Shown: positions 11,930 through 23,575, counted from the first letter of the stretch. The stretch: DNA of 64,000 nt from Nemophila menziesii (GCA_029959085.1 JARWIR010000031.1:5952001-6016000); one strand, 5' to 3'. The notes: generated by a model from the letters alone, not told the origin. Translations and numbers: made by a program.

Positions 11930-12225
11930 CGCGAAGACATACATCCTTGCTAAAGAGGTGGTCAACCACTATAACTTTTTTCTCGCGAAAGACCTCATCT
12001 TTTGCAAGGACATTTTATTCGCTAAAGACCTTATCTTTTGCGAGGACGTGTTGTCCTCGCAAAAGATAGAGCGTCTCACGCGAGGACGTGCAAAAGTCGT
12101 CATGTAAATTGTCTTCAACGAGAATACTTTAGCGAGGACATGTCCTCGCTAGAAATAAATTTTGTCTTTCGCGACGGCTTTTCTATTCTTTCGCGAGGAC
12201 TTTTGTCCTCGCGAAATTTCTTCCG
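11930..12225. repeat. CACTA 1 right subterminal repeats
   Basis: About ten copies of GCGAGGAC / GTCCTCGC and weaker forms, mostly as inverted pairs, for example TTCGCGAGGAC/TTTTGTCCTCGCGAA at 12190-12214. They continue to within ten bases of the right terminal repeat. Confidence 0.85.
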
Positions 12226-12238
12226 CATAGTAGTGGTA

Positions 12239-13600
12239 GTACATGAATGAAATGCAATTGAGATATGGATAAAGAAATCATTTCTTTAGGGAGATCTAAC
12301 TAAATATGTTTATGCCAAGTGAACAAAATGCACAGTTAGGGAAAATTATCGGCGAAAGGCGTTACTTTTCGTAGTTCTGGATCTATTCTTAGAATAATAT
12401 TTTCTCTGACGTACACTCTCTTCTATAGTGGAGTTTCCTCCTTTCTCAGCACCATACATACTTCTCAAAAAAGTGATGCAATGAAATACCTAGAAGAATA
12501 TGTAAAGATGAAGTCTATAAACATTAGTGAATTAATATCTGGTTGGGAAAAAGCTCTTTTTGTAACTGTATCACTCACTCACTCTAGGATGTTCTTTCTT
12601 TTGTCCTCTACCATAGATTTCTGAATATTTATTGTATATATATTTTCAGACATACAATCCCGAGATCCCATGTGACTACACAAAACCTTTCAGCAAAACC
12701 ATAATGCTATCGCAAAGGCTCCTCATAATTTCCTTGGTGGAAGTGTAGATCTAGCCTCTTCAAACACGACTCTTCTAAGAATATTTGGTTATTTACAAAT
12801 GAGCACGTCGGAAGAACGTAATCTAGTATGGCTTGAGAAATCCTAGCCAACTTCTTCTAGGTCATTCACCTAGTGAAAAAATCCTAAACATTTTCTTGCC
12901 TATTGCTAGGTTTTGAGGACTTCTTTGTCAATTGTGCCCGTAAACTCTTCAATATTATCTGCATGTTTGAGGTAATATCAACGGATGCCCACCTTTGCCC
13001 TTTATTGTTCGATAAAGAAGCTTGCTCCATTTCAATCCTCGAATAATTATCTCATCTTTATTTTGTTGTGACAAAAAAAGATAAATTTACATGCAGAAAT
13101 ACCAAAATAGTAATGAAATCACCTTCGAGAGCAATTAATTAAATAACAAAAAGTAAATTGGGTCGGTACAATTTTTTTTTGTTGTTTCTATGATGAATAT
13201 ATTATTTTGCGTAATATAGGAATTTTAGTGCAATTTACTTGAAAATAATTCATATTGGGGCATACACTACGATTTCTGCATAACATAGGGACCATAGTGC
13301 AATTAACTTTTGATTTGTGTGCAAAGCTATCTCTCCCAGCACCAGTTTTCTCGAGCATATAATAAAGTGATGCATCTCAGTTAATGGATCATGAACATTT
13401 AATTCTATGGATTGAATCTCTTGTTCTTCATTATTTTGCTCTAAACTTGTTTGAGTTTAAGAAGTTTCAATATCATCTTGGAAATCTATAAATTCATCTT
13501 TTCCCAATTCTTCTGTACTTGAGTAATTTGATTCGAATCAATAAGTTGATCCTGTATAAGCTTAACTTCATTTTCGTGCTTGTTAAAAAATTAATTAAAT
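12239..13600. repeat. Duplicated segment, copy 1, middle part
   Basis: Matches 41755-42369 and 49722-50500 of copy 2, which is split there by an LTR element. Two stretches keep coding character in both copies. One is on the plus strand at about 12472-12600 (DAMKYLEEYVKMKS) and 12695-12845 ([18 protein letters not shown], then RNLVWLEKS). The other is on the minus strand at about 13585-13330 (VKLIQDQLIDSNQITQV). I do not recognise these proteins. They could be relics of a host gene or of captured coding DNA. Confidence 0.65.
13330..13590 (-). pseudogene. Unidentified coding remnant conserved in both duplicate copies
   Basis: Read on the minus strand, this encodes a hydrophilic, Gln/Glu/Asp-rich segment: HENEVKLIQDQLIDSNQITQ, then after a frameshift EELGKDEFID, then NNEEQEIQ and NVHDPLTEMHHFI. 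The second copy (50490-50240) gives nearly the same protein in one frame, with a single stop. A protein-level match between the copies despite indels suggests past selection. No known family recognised. Confidence 0.45.
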
Positions 13601-13786
13601 AAATAGAAAAGGTATACTACTGGCCTTTCTAATTATAACATGACAAAAGCACTGTGATTATGCAGATTATACTAAAAAGTGTAAATTGCACCATCTATCA
13701 CCGTGTTATGCATAAGAATCAAACCTAACACTGTATTCAAAAAATTAGATAATATACTAATTACGAACTAGAAATTATTGCGGCAA

Positions 13787-14021
13787 CACTAAAAATGACC
13801 TTTAATACTATTTTTAAATACCAAAATAACCTCTAATTATATTTTTAGCTGCTATATTTGACGCTAAAGATAAAGTCAATAGAGGCAAAAACAAATAATT
13901 TGCTACTAAAAGTATCTTTAGATACAAACTTATAGGGACGAACAAATAGCGGTTATTAGCGGCAAAATTAAGATTTTTAGTGTTAAAATTTTTTCCGTTA
14001 AAAATACCTTTTCTTGTAGTG
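13787..14021. mobile_element. Small CACTA-type MITE, 235 bp
   Basis: The left end CACTAAAAATGACC and inverted right end CACTACAAGAAAAGG are similar. They resemble the CACTACAAGAAAA ends common in eudicot CACTA-derived MITEs. The flanks are CAA and TTG, which extends the inverted repeat to CAACACTA but gives no direct target duplication. No coding. Sequence next to the insertion differs in copy 2, so the empty site cannot be checked there. Confidence 0.55.
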
Positions 14022-14899
14022 TTGTCTCATATTTTTAGCTAAAATATAATCTCGATCTCTTTTTATACCGCTTTAGCCGTTTATATATAGATATTCCCTA
14101 AAAATGGTTTTCACGAGTTGGGCTAATTCAAGTCAGTCTCTTTACAATATTTAAACAACTTGGGGTTACACAGATGAACGCCCATAACTTTTTCAATTGA
14201 ATTCTGATTTGCAAACCATGTCTTCTCAGACTAGTGTCTTTTATTTCGAACTTTAGGATTAATTAAGAAATTTACTTCTTTTAAGTATCATCCCAATATA
14301 CCGAGTTTTATGTCCCATTGTATTGAGCCTAATACATTGATCATATTGATTTATGTATCTTATATTTTATTCAATCTTGTTCCTATAAAGTTTGCAAACA
14401 AGGAAAAATAGATTTCGCTACAAGCTATTATTGGAATTTGATTATTTTAATCAATATTCTTGTAATAAATAATTTTAAAATAATTTAAGTATAAAAATTT
14501 AAATACATAAATTAAAAAATTAGATCATATATAAAATTTGAACATAAACATTATATAAAAATTTATTCAGTTTCATTATTAATTATAAACTATTTTTTGT
14601 GAATAGATTCCTTTTTGGTCTAAACAGTCTTAAGAATTTAGCCTCCATATTAGACTTTCGCTAAAAATATCGAAATAATGATGTCTCTCTTATGTTATAG
14701 GTCTTGTAGTTGGAAGTGCAATTATTATATGTTTAGATCTTTGAAAAATTTACAATTTCAAATGATGAAATAAATAAGTTATTTAAGCAGCAAAAAGAAT
14801 GAATATTTTTTTCATTAAACATAAAAGGGCCTCAGGCAATACGAATATAAAGTATATAAAAAGTACATTTATTAAATGGAAACAACTAGATCCTTTTGA

Positions 14900-15500
14900 G
14901 GGTGGATTTATCATAATCGCATGCATTAGGCCATCCACCTACTAATATCCCTTACATCGAAAGAAGGAAAGTCTGAATGGTCAATCTTGTCACAATCAAT
15001 GGCTTTCACTGTTTCCGAAATTTTCCTTGAAAATATCAAGTGCAAGAAAAAGATTCCCATGTTCTTGTCATACACATGGGTCTTCTTTTTATTGACGATA
15101 GGTTCGGTATGCACTACTTATTTTTCCTTCACAGAGACCACCATACGACCTTACAATTTTTTTATCTCTTTGTCCATGTTGAAATTCACACATTTTTTAA
15201 GTGATCTTTCTACAACCACTAATTCTTGATCATTGTTGGAAATCACCTTCATGTTGAGATTTAAGTTGTCATGTGATTACGTGTGTAGACCAAATATGAA
15301 AACAAGGTCACTAGGGCCTTACTGGTTCCACAACCATACACCCCGTAATTGAAATGGTTTCGGGATTCTATTAAATTTGTCTTGACTCCTCCTCATGTTT
15401 GTCATAGATGGCCATCATAGGGTTGAAGTATTCCCATGCTCACCTGATGAACTTACTTGGGTATGATATCCTATCTTTCCTCAAATTATATCTAATTGTA
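14900..15500 (-). pseudogene. Unidentified protein remnant, degenerate copy
   Basis: The minus strand encodes KKKTHVYDKNMGIF, then KAIDCDKIDHSDFP, and upstream a piece containing FNMDKE and, about 200 bases earlier, GGVKTNLIES. The better copy is at 53322-53633. Here the frame is interrupted by stops (for example just before VVHTEP) and the C-terminus is frameshifted. A TATA-like TATATAAAT on the minus strand at 16148-16156 could be its promoter, but no leader can be proved. Function unknown. Confidence 0.4.
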
Positions 15501-16163
15501 CGATGACCTTCACCGAAAACCTGAATAGTTCCCAAAGATGAGACCAATTTGATAGAGATAAATCCTACTAGATAGTGTGCTTTTTCTTCAGTCTTACAAA
15601 TAGTTAACTAGCATGAGATAATAACATAAATGAAACTGATGTAACGTGGTCAATGATAGTCAGTCTGGATTGGTGATCTTTATACATGTAAAAACATGGC
15701 CAAATTTCAAAAGGGAGGTGTGCTCCCGATGGAACTCTGACACCCACATCTATAAACTAAACGTGGAATTAGCCCACCTATGATGTAGGAATCAAGGATT
15801 GGAGAATAATATAATTTGCATGCCATAATAGTGAGAGAGTAAAGATGTGAAAAATTTAGATACTTGCTTATCAAATGATCACTTGTAACTATATGCAATG
15901 TGTTTGATTGTAGTCAACTTCTTCTAGTTTATGACTCCTTGTGTCTTAGCTTGATATGCTTAGTTTGATATTCTCTCTATCTTATTTGGATGATTAGAAA
16001 AGTAATAGAGATTGATCTTTATCTTCTTCTTGTGGATATATCATTGCTCTCGATCCATATCTTTCTCAATCTGCAACGCCTAACCACTTATCTAGTCGGT
16101 AAGGTTAAGTGTATCATTCTTTAAGCTCGGCGTGACCAATGGTGGATTTATATAGGTGAATAT

Positions 16164-17110
16164 TGTCCCCCGTTGTGTGATGTAAAATCAAATTTTGGAG
16201 AAGGATAACTCGAAAGTGTACGAGTTGTCACAAGTTGTAAGAAGTGATAAAGTATTGTCTCCATAGGGAATAAAGAGTTAAATGTGTAATTTTAATTCAA
16301 ATCTACATATTTTTGAAGAAAACTAAAACTAAAAAGAGATTTTTGCTTGGATTTATATTTAATAGCTATAGTAATAATGAAATAAAACTAAATATTAACT
16401 ATAATCAAATAAACTAAGATGTGAATAAATGGTGGAGAAGGTGTAACTTTGGACAATTATAATTGCAGTTTAAGGGTAAATCGATATTTGATTTCTAATA
16501 AGGATTCTAAGTTCAACCTAAATCTCTCCCAAGTAAATGGTTGTTATTTAATGTTAGAAATTTCTCTTGAGCGAACGTAAGACTTATCAAACACCTAAAG
16601 TTCTAAACCATAGATGATTATCCTACCAATTTTGTTCTTCGGGTTCTAAATTCGTAGATTCTTTAATATCCTAGCTCCACTATTAAGCACTGTTCCCAAT
16701 TGTAGTTAATAGCTATCACATTCAATTACTAGGCAAAACTATTAAATTATATAAATATATGAAAGGATATAAAGAACACAAAAAATTCCACCATATATTT
16801 AAATGTAAAATCTTAAATTCATACAATTTAATCAAAATTCATAAGTTAGCGTTCATACCCAAACATCTCAATCTACTAATGAAAGTTTAATTTATGTTGG
16901 AATAAAAAACACGAAGTATAAAATAGTCATTATTATCTAAGAATTGAAAAGAAAGAGAAATTACACGAATAGGTTAGGAAAGAATATGAAATAGGGGGTC
17001 GTTATTACTCTTCCTTTCTCTTTCCCTTGATCCCAACATTCCTAGATTTAGAATGTGATAAGTGATGTGTTCCCAACGTTATCTTTGACATTGAGATAAG
17101 GTGGCACGAT
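16164..17110 (-). repeat. LTR-like remnant
   Basis: The boundary phrase TATTGTCCCCCGTTGTGTGAT closely matches the LTR start next to a PBS at 36025-36045 (TTATTGTCCCCCAATGTGTGAT). The interior has the layout of the other LTRs here (GTGTACGAGTTGTC, CTCCATAGGGAATAAAG, the CAAACACCTAAA block at 16590). No convincing PBS lies on its left, and the far end is uncertain. It is present in both duplicate copies, so it predates the duplication. Confidence 0.5.
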
Positions 17111-17279
17111 TTATACCATCCCCTGTGACATATTTTAAGCCAACTTTATATTCGAATATAAACGTGTCATTCAAGGGTGAAAACCTAACCGTGTTAGACA
17201 TAAGGACTAATAGTGTGACAAAAATCAAGTTTAACGACTATTTAGACAATTTTTTAAATTCAAGGACCAGCTAGGTAAA

Positions 17280-18255
17280 CGGTGTATATTTTATGGACAA
17301 TATAATAAATTTTCCTTTTATATAAACAATCTTTTATTCCTCCCCTAATTTAATTATACCCTAGTTCATCGCCTCTTCCTCAATTTAGGTTCTTTCAATT
17401 ATTTTTCTCCCACCTGCTACTAATACTCATTCATATCTCCCATTGCGTTATTTTACAACATCCTAGATTTGATTACAAATATAACTGTAAGTATTTCTAC
17501 GCGCTCTTATTTCAATAATTTATACTATAATCGTCGATTTAACCATCTTTTAGTGATAGATCTCAAGTTCATTGTAGAGATCTAGTTGTTATGTATTTTT
17601 TAAAATAGCAATAATAATTTATATAGAAATAATTATATGTATAAAATCATGTCTATGCTAACATTTATTAATTAAAAAATTGCTATTGTAATTTTTGAAT
17701 CCACAACATTTTAAAATATTTTAAAAAAGTATATTATACTATGATTAGGTAATTTATACTTTTCTCTTATTAAAAATACTCAATTTTTGGGTATAACTAG
17801 TGCATGATATTTTTTGAAAGGGCCTAATATAAATATTCTGGGAACAACCCCTTAATTATTTTCATTATGTTTTTAGACATATACATATAAAATATTTAAA
17901 AATTAGGGCAGGGGATTTTGTTATGAGAAGTTTCTCAAAACTCTTGAACTATGGAAAAATTCTTACACCTCATATTTTGAGTTTTTGGGAATTGTTTAAA
18001 AAAAAAAGACAGTGCCCCTTTTACGAGATAGTGGACAAGACTATAAGGGTACCTATATTTTACTTGAATGTTAAGATGTATGGAAATTTTAGAATTCTTA
18101 AAAAATATTTATTATATTCATTGTTTAAATTAAAAATTTGAGTTCTCTTTAAAACAAAATATTACAACTATAAATGTTCAATTTTTTGAAATAAGTTACC
18201 GGTTAATTATTATATGATAATACTAGTATAGTAATTTTGTTCAATCTTTATACAG
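17280..18255. other. AT-rich stretch without recognisable features
   Basis: Starts where the duplication ends. A pyrimidine-rich run (CTCCCCTAATTTAATTATACC) near 17340 and CTCTTCCTCAATTTAGG near 17370 resemble a plant 5' leader, but no supported start codon or exon follows. An open stretch at 17923-18141 is Lys/Phe/Leu-rich and typical of AT-rich noise. Confidence 0.4.
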
Positions 18256-18600
18256 GTCATATATTTGGTAAAAATATTTGTTCTCTTATTAAGGAAAAGA
18301 TCGCTGGTCATGTCATTTCAGTTAAATAGTAAGTAATACTACTAGAAACTGTTACATGCTAGTTATAGAAAATAACACATTTATATATTTGGATGAGCAT
18401 GTTGTTTATCTATCTATTAAATATTTATATATATTCTAATTAATCTACTTTTAAGAAATATTACATACTGACCTTTGATAGGTAGTTACGATAATTTTAT
18501 GTATGAAATGAATAACCTAGGAGCAGTATAGATCTTAATCAGTGATAAGAAGGACCATCTAAATTTAATTGCAACCTTTGAAGGTGTCTATTAATGATAT
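18256..18600 (+). pseudogene. Two exon-like pieces of an unidentified gene
   Basis: Piece 1 (18256-18328) lies between CAG and GTAAGTAAT and reads HIFGKNICSLIKEKIAG then HVISVK. Piece 2 starts after TAG near 18486 and continues in phase (YDNFMYEMNNLGAV), then past a stop (ILISDKKDHLNLIATFEG) to about 18590. Matching splice borders and phase make chance less likely, but the two stop codons and lack of flanking exons mean a relic. No family recognised. Confidence 0.4.
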
Positions 18601-20637
18601 AAAGATCTGGTTGGTAGTGACATCGACCAACCAATCTATCTTTGGTGAGGATAAATATTATTCGAACATGTTAGGTTCATGTCGTTATAATCAACAACAT
18701 TCTCCATTTCCCATCATATTTGTCTACGAGGATTCAACCTATAATGGAAAATGCACTTATTTGATGTGTTTGTCTTGTAGTAGCCACTCGATCACTTCCT
18801 AAGTTATCATGTTATTTTCTGTATATAATATCATTATTTATAGGTAACCGGTCAGAAAATGTGATTGAAATTGAGGTGGTGTATAACAATATGATTATTG
18901 ATGCCTACCAAGTCCTTAGTATCCTATGTGAATAAATGTTTTTGTTCTTCAAATCTGTCTTGTAAGGATATTCTCATTCCGATTTTGAGATATCCCTCTA
19001 TATTTACCTTAGTATTTAGATTTCTTATAGCTGGATACATCAATTAACTTTCCAGCAAGAACTAGATTATCCCAGTGTTCCTTCTATTGGTAAATCAGTG
19101 ACATGTATTTCCGAGTTCCCACATTATGAAATTCTTGGTCCATTAATCCATTGACCCTTATGTTAAGGGTTCTAACTCCTTAGGTTCAATGTGTTCTCGT
19201 TTGAGGGTGTGCTCGTTCGAAGGTGTGTTCATTGACTCCTCAGTTTACTTTCTTTTATTAGCTTTCTTTGGCAAAATTTCATCTAGTCTATGTCACAGAG
19301 ATTTAGGTCTATTACTTGCAAATGATGGGTTAGTCATCAAAGAGCGGTGCTCATTCTGATGGTACTATGGTTGCCAAATGTGTACGAGGTATAAATATAT
19401 ATGAGAAAATTAGATACAAAAGTATGACATCCCTTTGCTTTGTTGGGAATATGAAATATTTATAGGGAATTCTAGGCTCATATGCACCAAAAGAGTTTTT
19501 ATAGTAGAAGTGTCACCGAAAGGATTTTTTCATCATATGTTTTTATAGGTTAAGTTTTGTTCAATATTAAATGAATATGAGCCAAAACCATTTAGGCCAA
19601 GGATCTCTTTTGTCATGCAGAATTCGTTGTATGACCTTAAATACTTCGTTTGAGGGCCTTTTCTGCTTAAGGTTTTCTTTATGAGCTTGATATATTTAAA
19701 TTTTGAGATGGCATGACTAGCATTAGTAAAAAATAATATAGTAACAAATGATTGATTTATGAATCTCTAAAGGGAATAAAAGTATTTCAACACTTACTAT
19801 CCATACACCATATACAATATGATATAAAGGAAATTCAACTTTGCACACCTAAATATTAAATAATTTTTTTTATCTAGATTCTCATATGAAGGTCCCATGT
19901 GTAGTTTTATTTCTCCCTTCACCTATGTTTTATGAAGGATTTCATAAACTATCTTTATATTACTTAGATTTTTTCAACCTTCGACAAAAGACAATTGACC
20001 AGGAGTTAAGAATAAATGATTTCTGGATAAGAGAAATCAATCTATTCATACAAAGTTTTATCTGAATGCTTCCCTGGTAATTCTTCCTAGCCAGATATAT
20101 TCATGTCTCCTTAAAAAAATTGCAATTATACCCAAAATTTTTATTTAAAAAGTTACACCATTGGTCCTCAGCGAGACTAACATGCGGTTTGGACCGGTTC
20201 GTACCGGTTCTTATCGGAACTGGACCTTACCGGTCTGTTCCAGCTTACCGACCTGGACCTCGAAATGGAAAATATGCAACCATTAAGGTTTATATGGATT
20301 ATGGGATATTTTAAACATGAGGATATTTGATTCTTTGGCACAACAGTTGGACCAATGGTGCAACTTAAATCCTTGTTTTATGCAAAAATTGCACAGTCTA
20401 CCATATTTTCTAAAGAAGACTAAAATATATTCTTTTTTGATTGTTTACTATATATGATAATAATTGTGTAATGGGTAGACTTCTTAGATAGATGAGTAGG
20501 AGATGAATTTTTTACCATGTTGTGGATCAATTAACAAATATTGAAGTCTTAGCACAACGTTGAGGCTGCATTTCCATATTTACTTATTGAGTTCTTTTGC
20601 ACATTCTACAATCATTTATATTTGTAATTTTGCAGGT
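18601..20637. other. Unassigned decayed sequence
   Basis: No coding region or repeat structure that I can support. A short direct repeat (GTTTGAGGGTGTGCTCGTTCG) lies near 19199. A patch of CCGGT-containing words (GGACCGGTTCGTACCGG and inverted forms) lies at 20184-20262; such patches occur near ends of some plant hAT elements, but no terminal repeat was found. Confidence 0.4.
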
Positions 20638-20969
20638 AAAAGCGTCTTAGTGGTTGGAAGCGCAACTACAATAGGGAAAAGGGGTTACCCCTGCTGAATT
20701 GCGGACCTGTTTGCAGGTTAGATTACACTTCGTGCTACCTTGAAACTTGTATGTCCGTGTAAAATTACGCTAGTTTCTATTCATATAATAGTATAATTTT
20801 CTTGGTATTAATGTTCCAATTTTTCGAATTGTCTTCTTACTAAATCTAAAATTACCGACAGAATGAGATGAACAGTGTTACACAGAGCTATGATGAAATC
20901 CTTGCTAGATGCGAAGAAAATGACCAGGAGGAGTCAGATTTTTCAACATATGTCCATCCCTAACAATAA
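20638..20969 (+). pseudogene. Last two exons of an unidentified gene
   Basis: An exon after TTTTGCAG (20635) reads WLEAQLQ, then a stop, then GKGVTPAELRTCLQ, to a donor at 20716/20717. The intron runs to CCGACAG, then NEMNSVTQSYDEILARCEEN continues to YVHP and a stop codon at 20969. The intron is in phase 0. The acidic, helical end recalls the C-terminal part of plant Transposase_24 (tnpA-like) proteins, but this is a weak impression. Two internal stops in the first exon show it is not functional. Confidence 0.4.
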
Positions 20970-22010
20970 ACCTATTAAGCTGGGACATCAAGAAGAATCT
21001 GGTTTGCCTTATCGAAAGATAAATAGATAAAGTAAAGAAGAGCACGAGAGTATATTTATTATATATTTTAGAGTATGTATATGTTTCTAGTTGTCTTATA
21101 TCTTTTCAAGACATATGTTGTTATTTTAAAAGTATTTGAACACAATAATTGATGATCATTAAAGTTTAACAACCAATCTTAATATACGCTTTCTTTTTGG
21201 TGGTCTATTTATCTCAATACACACCATGATTCCCAAATTCCCTCACAAATAATATTTCTTACCCACATACCCCATGAAATTAACACATATCACAAACATC
21301 ATTAGAATTAAATAGATTTCTAGTATTTCAATATTAAAAAAATTTAAAAAACATCTTCAAGACCCCCAAGTCTCAAGAACTCCCATTTCTCAACCTCGTA
21401 GGTGTAACTCTTTACATCCATAATCCGTTAGTTATGGACACTAATGCTAATACACCCATTGTGTATATATTTGGGTGCCCATGTATGCGAAAGTATAAAT
21501 TTGTGTATGGTTTTTAACATCCATATATATGGGGTTAGACTTATCATAATGATATTATTTTAATTTCACAAAATAATATGAAATCAAAATGGATTATCTG
21601 CAAAGAAGTTGTAAGGTATGTTGGAAATAAAAGTTTGTCTAAATTTTCATCAATTTATATGTTTTGCTTGTTTCTAATTTAGTTTCGAATATATAAGCTA
21701 CTATTGTAGATGGACTATCTACAAAGAACCTCATCCAAGCTGCAAACAATAATTACAGGTATTTTCAATGCCTTTTTTTTTATATGAAATTTAATCTCAT
21801 TTTCTATGTTTATGTGTATCTTCTATAGGTTCTAACAACGCCTAAGAGCATCTTTTTGTGCCTCTTGTGGGTGGTTCTACTCAAGGGAACTCTAAATGTG
21901 GGTGCCCAAAACCGCATGGAAAATTCATGGGCCCATAGGGTGTAACAGTGAATGTAGTCAATCAAAACACTAAATGTAGCTGGCAAAACACTAAATGTAG
22001 CTGGCAAATT
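20970..22010. other. Non-coding AT-rich stretch with a small tandem duplication
   Basis: No coding region supported. At 21964-21984 and 21985-22005 the 21-base word AAAACACTAAATGTAGCTGG(C) occurs twice in tandem. Confidence 0.5.
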
Positions 22011-22650
22011 CATTTTAGTCCTTTAATTATATAACATTTTTTTGGACGCATTATATAACATTACAAATTAGTCATTTAATTTTGTAAATTATGTTTAATT
22101 TCTTTATATTTTTAAAAAATGAAATTTTTGTCCTTTAATTTTATAAAATTTCATTTCACTCCTTTATATTTAAAAAAAATGAGATTGTAGCCCCTTATAT
22201 GTTAAAATATAACATTTTAGTCCTTTAATTATATAAAATTACAAATGAATCCTTTAATTTTATACAATTACACTTCAATCCTTTATATTTTTGAAAATGA
22301 CATAGTAGTCCTTTAACCATGAAAAATTAATTTTAGTTCTTTATATATATAAAAAATTCATTTTAGTCCTTTAAATTTAAAATAAATTCATTTTAGTCCT
22401 TTAAATATATAAAATTACAAATTAGACCTTTAATTTTTTTAACTAACATATTAATTCTTTAACTTTATAAATTTTCATTTTAGTCCATTACATATATAAA
22501 GTTATATATTAGTCTTTAATGATATAAACTTACATATTAGTCCTTAAATTTAAAATAAAATAAATTTCAATCCTGTAATTTGATAAAATTTATAATAAAT
22601 CCTAATATTATTAAATGTTCCAAAAAAGTCCTTATGAATAGGACATTTGC
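22011..22650. repeat. Degenerate AT-rich tandem array (TTTTAGTCCTTTAA type)
   Basis: About 16-18 diverged units of 30-45 bases, each with a core like CATTTTAGTCCTTTAAT followed by TATAAAATTACA. The array is non-coding and ends where CTTATGAATAGGACATTTGC begins. Confidence 0.8.
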
Positions 22651-23230
22651 AAAAAAATCCTTATATATATGAAAATTAAAATCTAGTCATATTTTAATTC
22701 TAAAATGCATTCTAACCCTTAAAAACCTATATTCATACTAATTGGGTTCAAAATCCATAATAACCTCAATTTGTTATCCAAAAGATCTTTTAAAATTGTT
22801 TCCATTCAATGTTCACATTTCTAACTTACTAAATGTGTTAATCACTACATAAATCATAGCTAAAATACATCTCTAACATTCGGAATTAATATTTAGTGAA
22901 AAAATTTGATAGAAAAAAATGGAAATTAAAATCACATAAATTTAATACATGTTAATGGCTTAAAACTGAACCTTTTTAGATGAAATAATAGCTTGTTTCT
23001 ACTAGAATCCATGCCCATATCATTCAACTAAAAACAAACAAAATAAATAGGTTAAAATTGATAATCACAACAAAAACATGAAATAAAATGTAAATGTGAT
23101 GATTTACTCACATTTGGATGTGTTGTGATTGTTTCTTTAGCTTAAAATCTACGCTTGAATGTCAGAGTAATAAGGAGAGCTTCATTTTTAATTTTTTGGT
23201 TTGAAGAGTAATGAATGAAATAAGCCATCG
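22651..23230. other. Probable remains of the second gene region of CACTA 2
   Basis: AT-rich with no open frame of note. It lies just downstream (minus strand) of a TATA-like element at 23236-23243 and of an internal motif cluster, the place where the second gene sits in CACTA 1. No recognisable tnpA coding remains, so this is positional inference. Confidence 0.3.
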
Positions 23231-23235
23231 GTAGG

Positions 23236-23243
23236 TATATATA
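23236..23243 (-). promoter_or_regulatory. TATA-like element of the lost second gene of CACTA 2
   Basis: TATATATA flanked by AC and CC on the minus strand, within 30 bases of the internal motif cluster. Its position is equivalent to the TATA box at 9518 in CACTA 1. Confidence 0.35.
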
Positions 23244-23254
23244 GTACAACTCAT

Positions 23255-23575
23255 TAGTGATTACATTTTTGTAGTCACTAAAGATTTAAAAATAATCGCG
23301 AATTAGGGAGATGGTTGCCACGTGTTGGAAAGTAGACCGCCTCGTTAATCTTTCTTGACTACAAAGTACATGCGAATGACCAAATCGCAACGCATGTCAT
23401 AAGTGGGCGGGAAAGTGGACCGCCTATTCCAATTAATCATAATAAATTAAAATTTTGCAACTACCAAAGTAGTCGATAATGACTATTTACGACTAGCGAC
23501 TAGTTCTTATACATAAACTCACCTTGAGAGAGTTTTGTCATTCTCGGCTACTTCACTATCTTTCTCGACTACAAA
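23255..23575. repeat. Internal TAGTCGC motif cluster of CACTA 2
   Basis: Scattered copies of GACTA(C/G) and its inverse, for example GTAGTCGATAATGACTA, TTTACGACTAGCGACTAG and TTTCTCGACTACAAAGTA. These match the motifs at the right terminus. Confidence 0.6.

Larger units (their letters stand above)
3962..12235 (+). mobile_element. CACTA (En/Spm) transposon 1, 8.27 kb, complete ends
   Basis: Terminal inverted repeats are CACTACTATACG on the left and, inverted, CACTACTATGCG on the right (12 bases, one mismatch). Flanking GTA at 3959-3961 and 12236-12238 is the 3-base target duplication usual for CACTA elements. The paralogous site at about 41750 has a single GTA and no insert, which confirms the boundaries. 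Inside are a TNP2-like transposase, a second spliced gene, and subterminal clusters of a palindromic motif. Both genes are broken, so the element looks non-autonomous now, though mobilisable in principle if a related transposase is present. Confidence 0.93.
14025..17279. repeat. Duplicated segment, copy 1, right part
   Basis: Matches about 52590-55915 almost continuously. Landmarks shared by both: GCTAATTCAAGTCAGTC (14125), CCTTTTGAGGGTGGATTTAT (14892), GGTGGATTTATATAGG (16141) and GTGTCATTCAAGGGTG (17163). The match ends at GGTAAA (17279), beyond which the two copies are unrelated. Confidence 0.85.

Noticed and set aside
13784..14024. Target duplication for the 235-bp MITE
   Set aside because: The flanks CAA and TTG are inverse complements, not a direct repeat; they may be part of the terminal repeat.
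17923..18141. 72-codon frame rich in Lys, Phe and Leu
   Set aside because: Composition is that of AT-rich non-coding DNA; no motif or splice context.
20120..20314. Frame containing Gly/Pro/Arg-rich segment
   Set aside because: The composition follows from repeated CCGGT words, not from a protein domain; no homologous structure seen.
22839..22860. Left end of CACTA 2 at AATCACTACATAAATC
   Set aside because: Only the first six bases match the right terminus, no subterminal motifs lie inside it and no TTG duplication precedes it.
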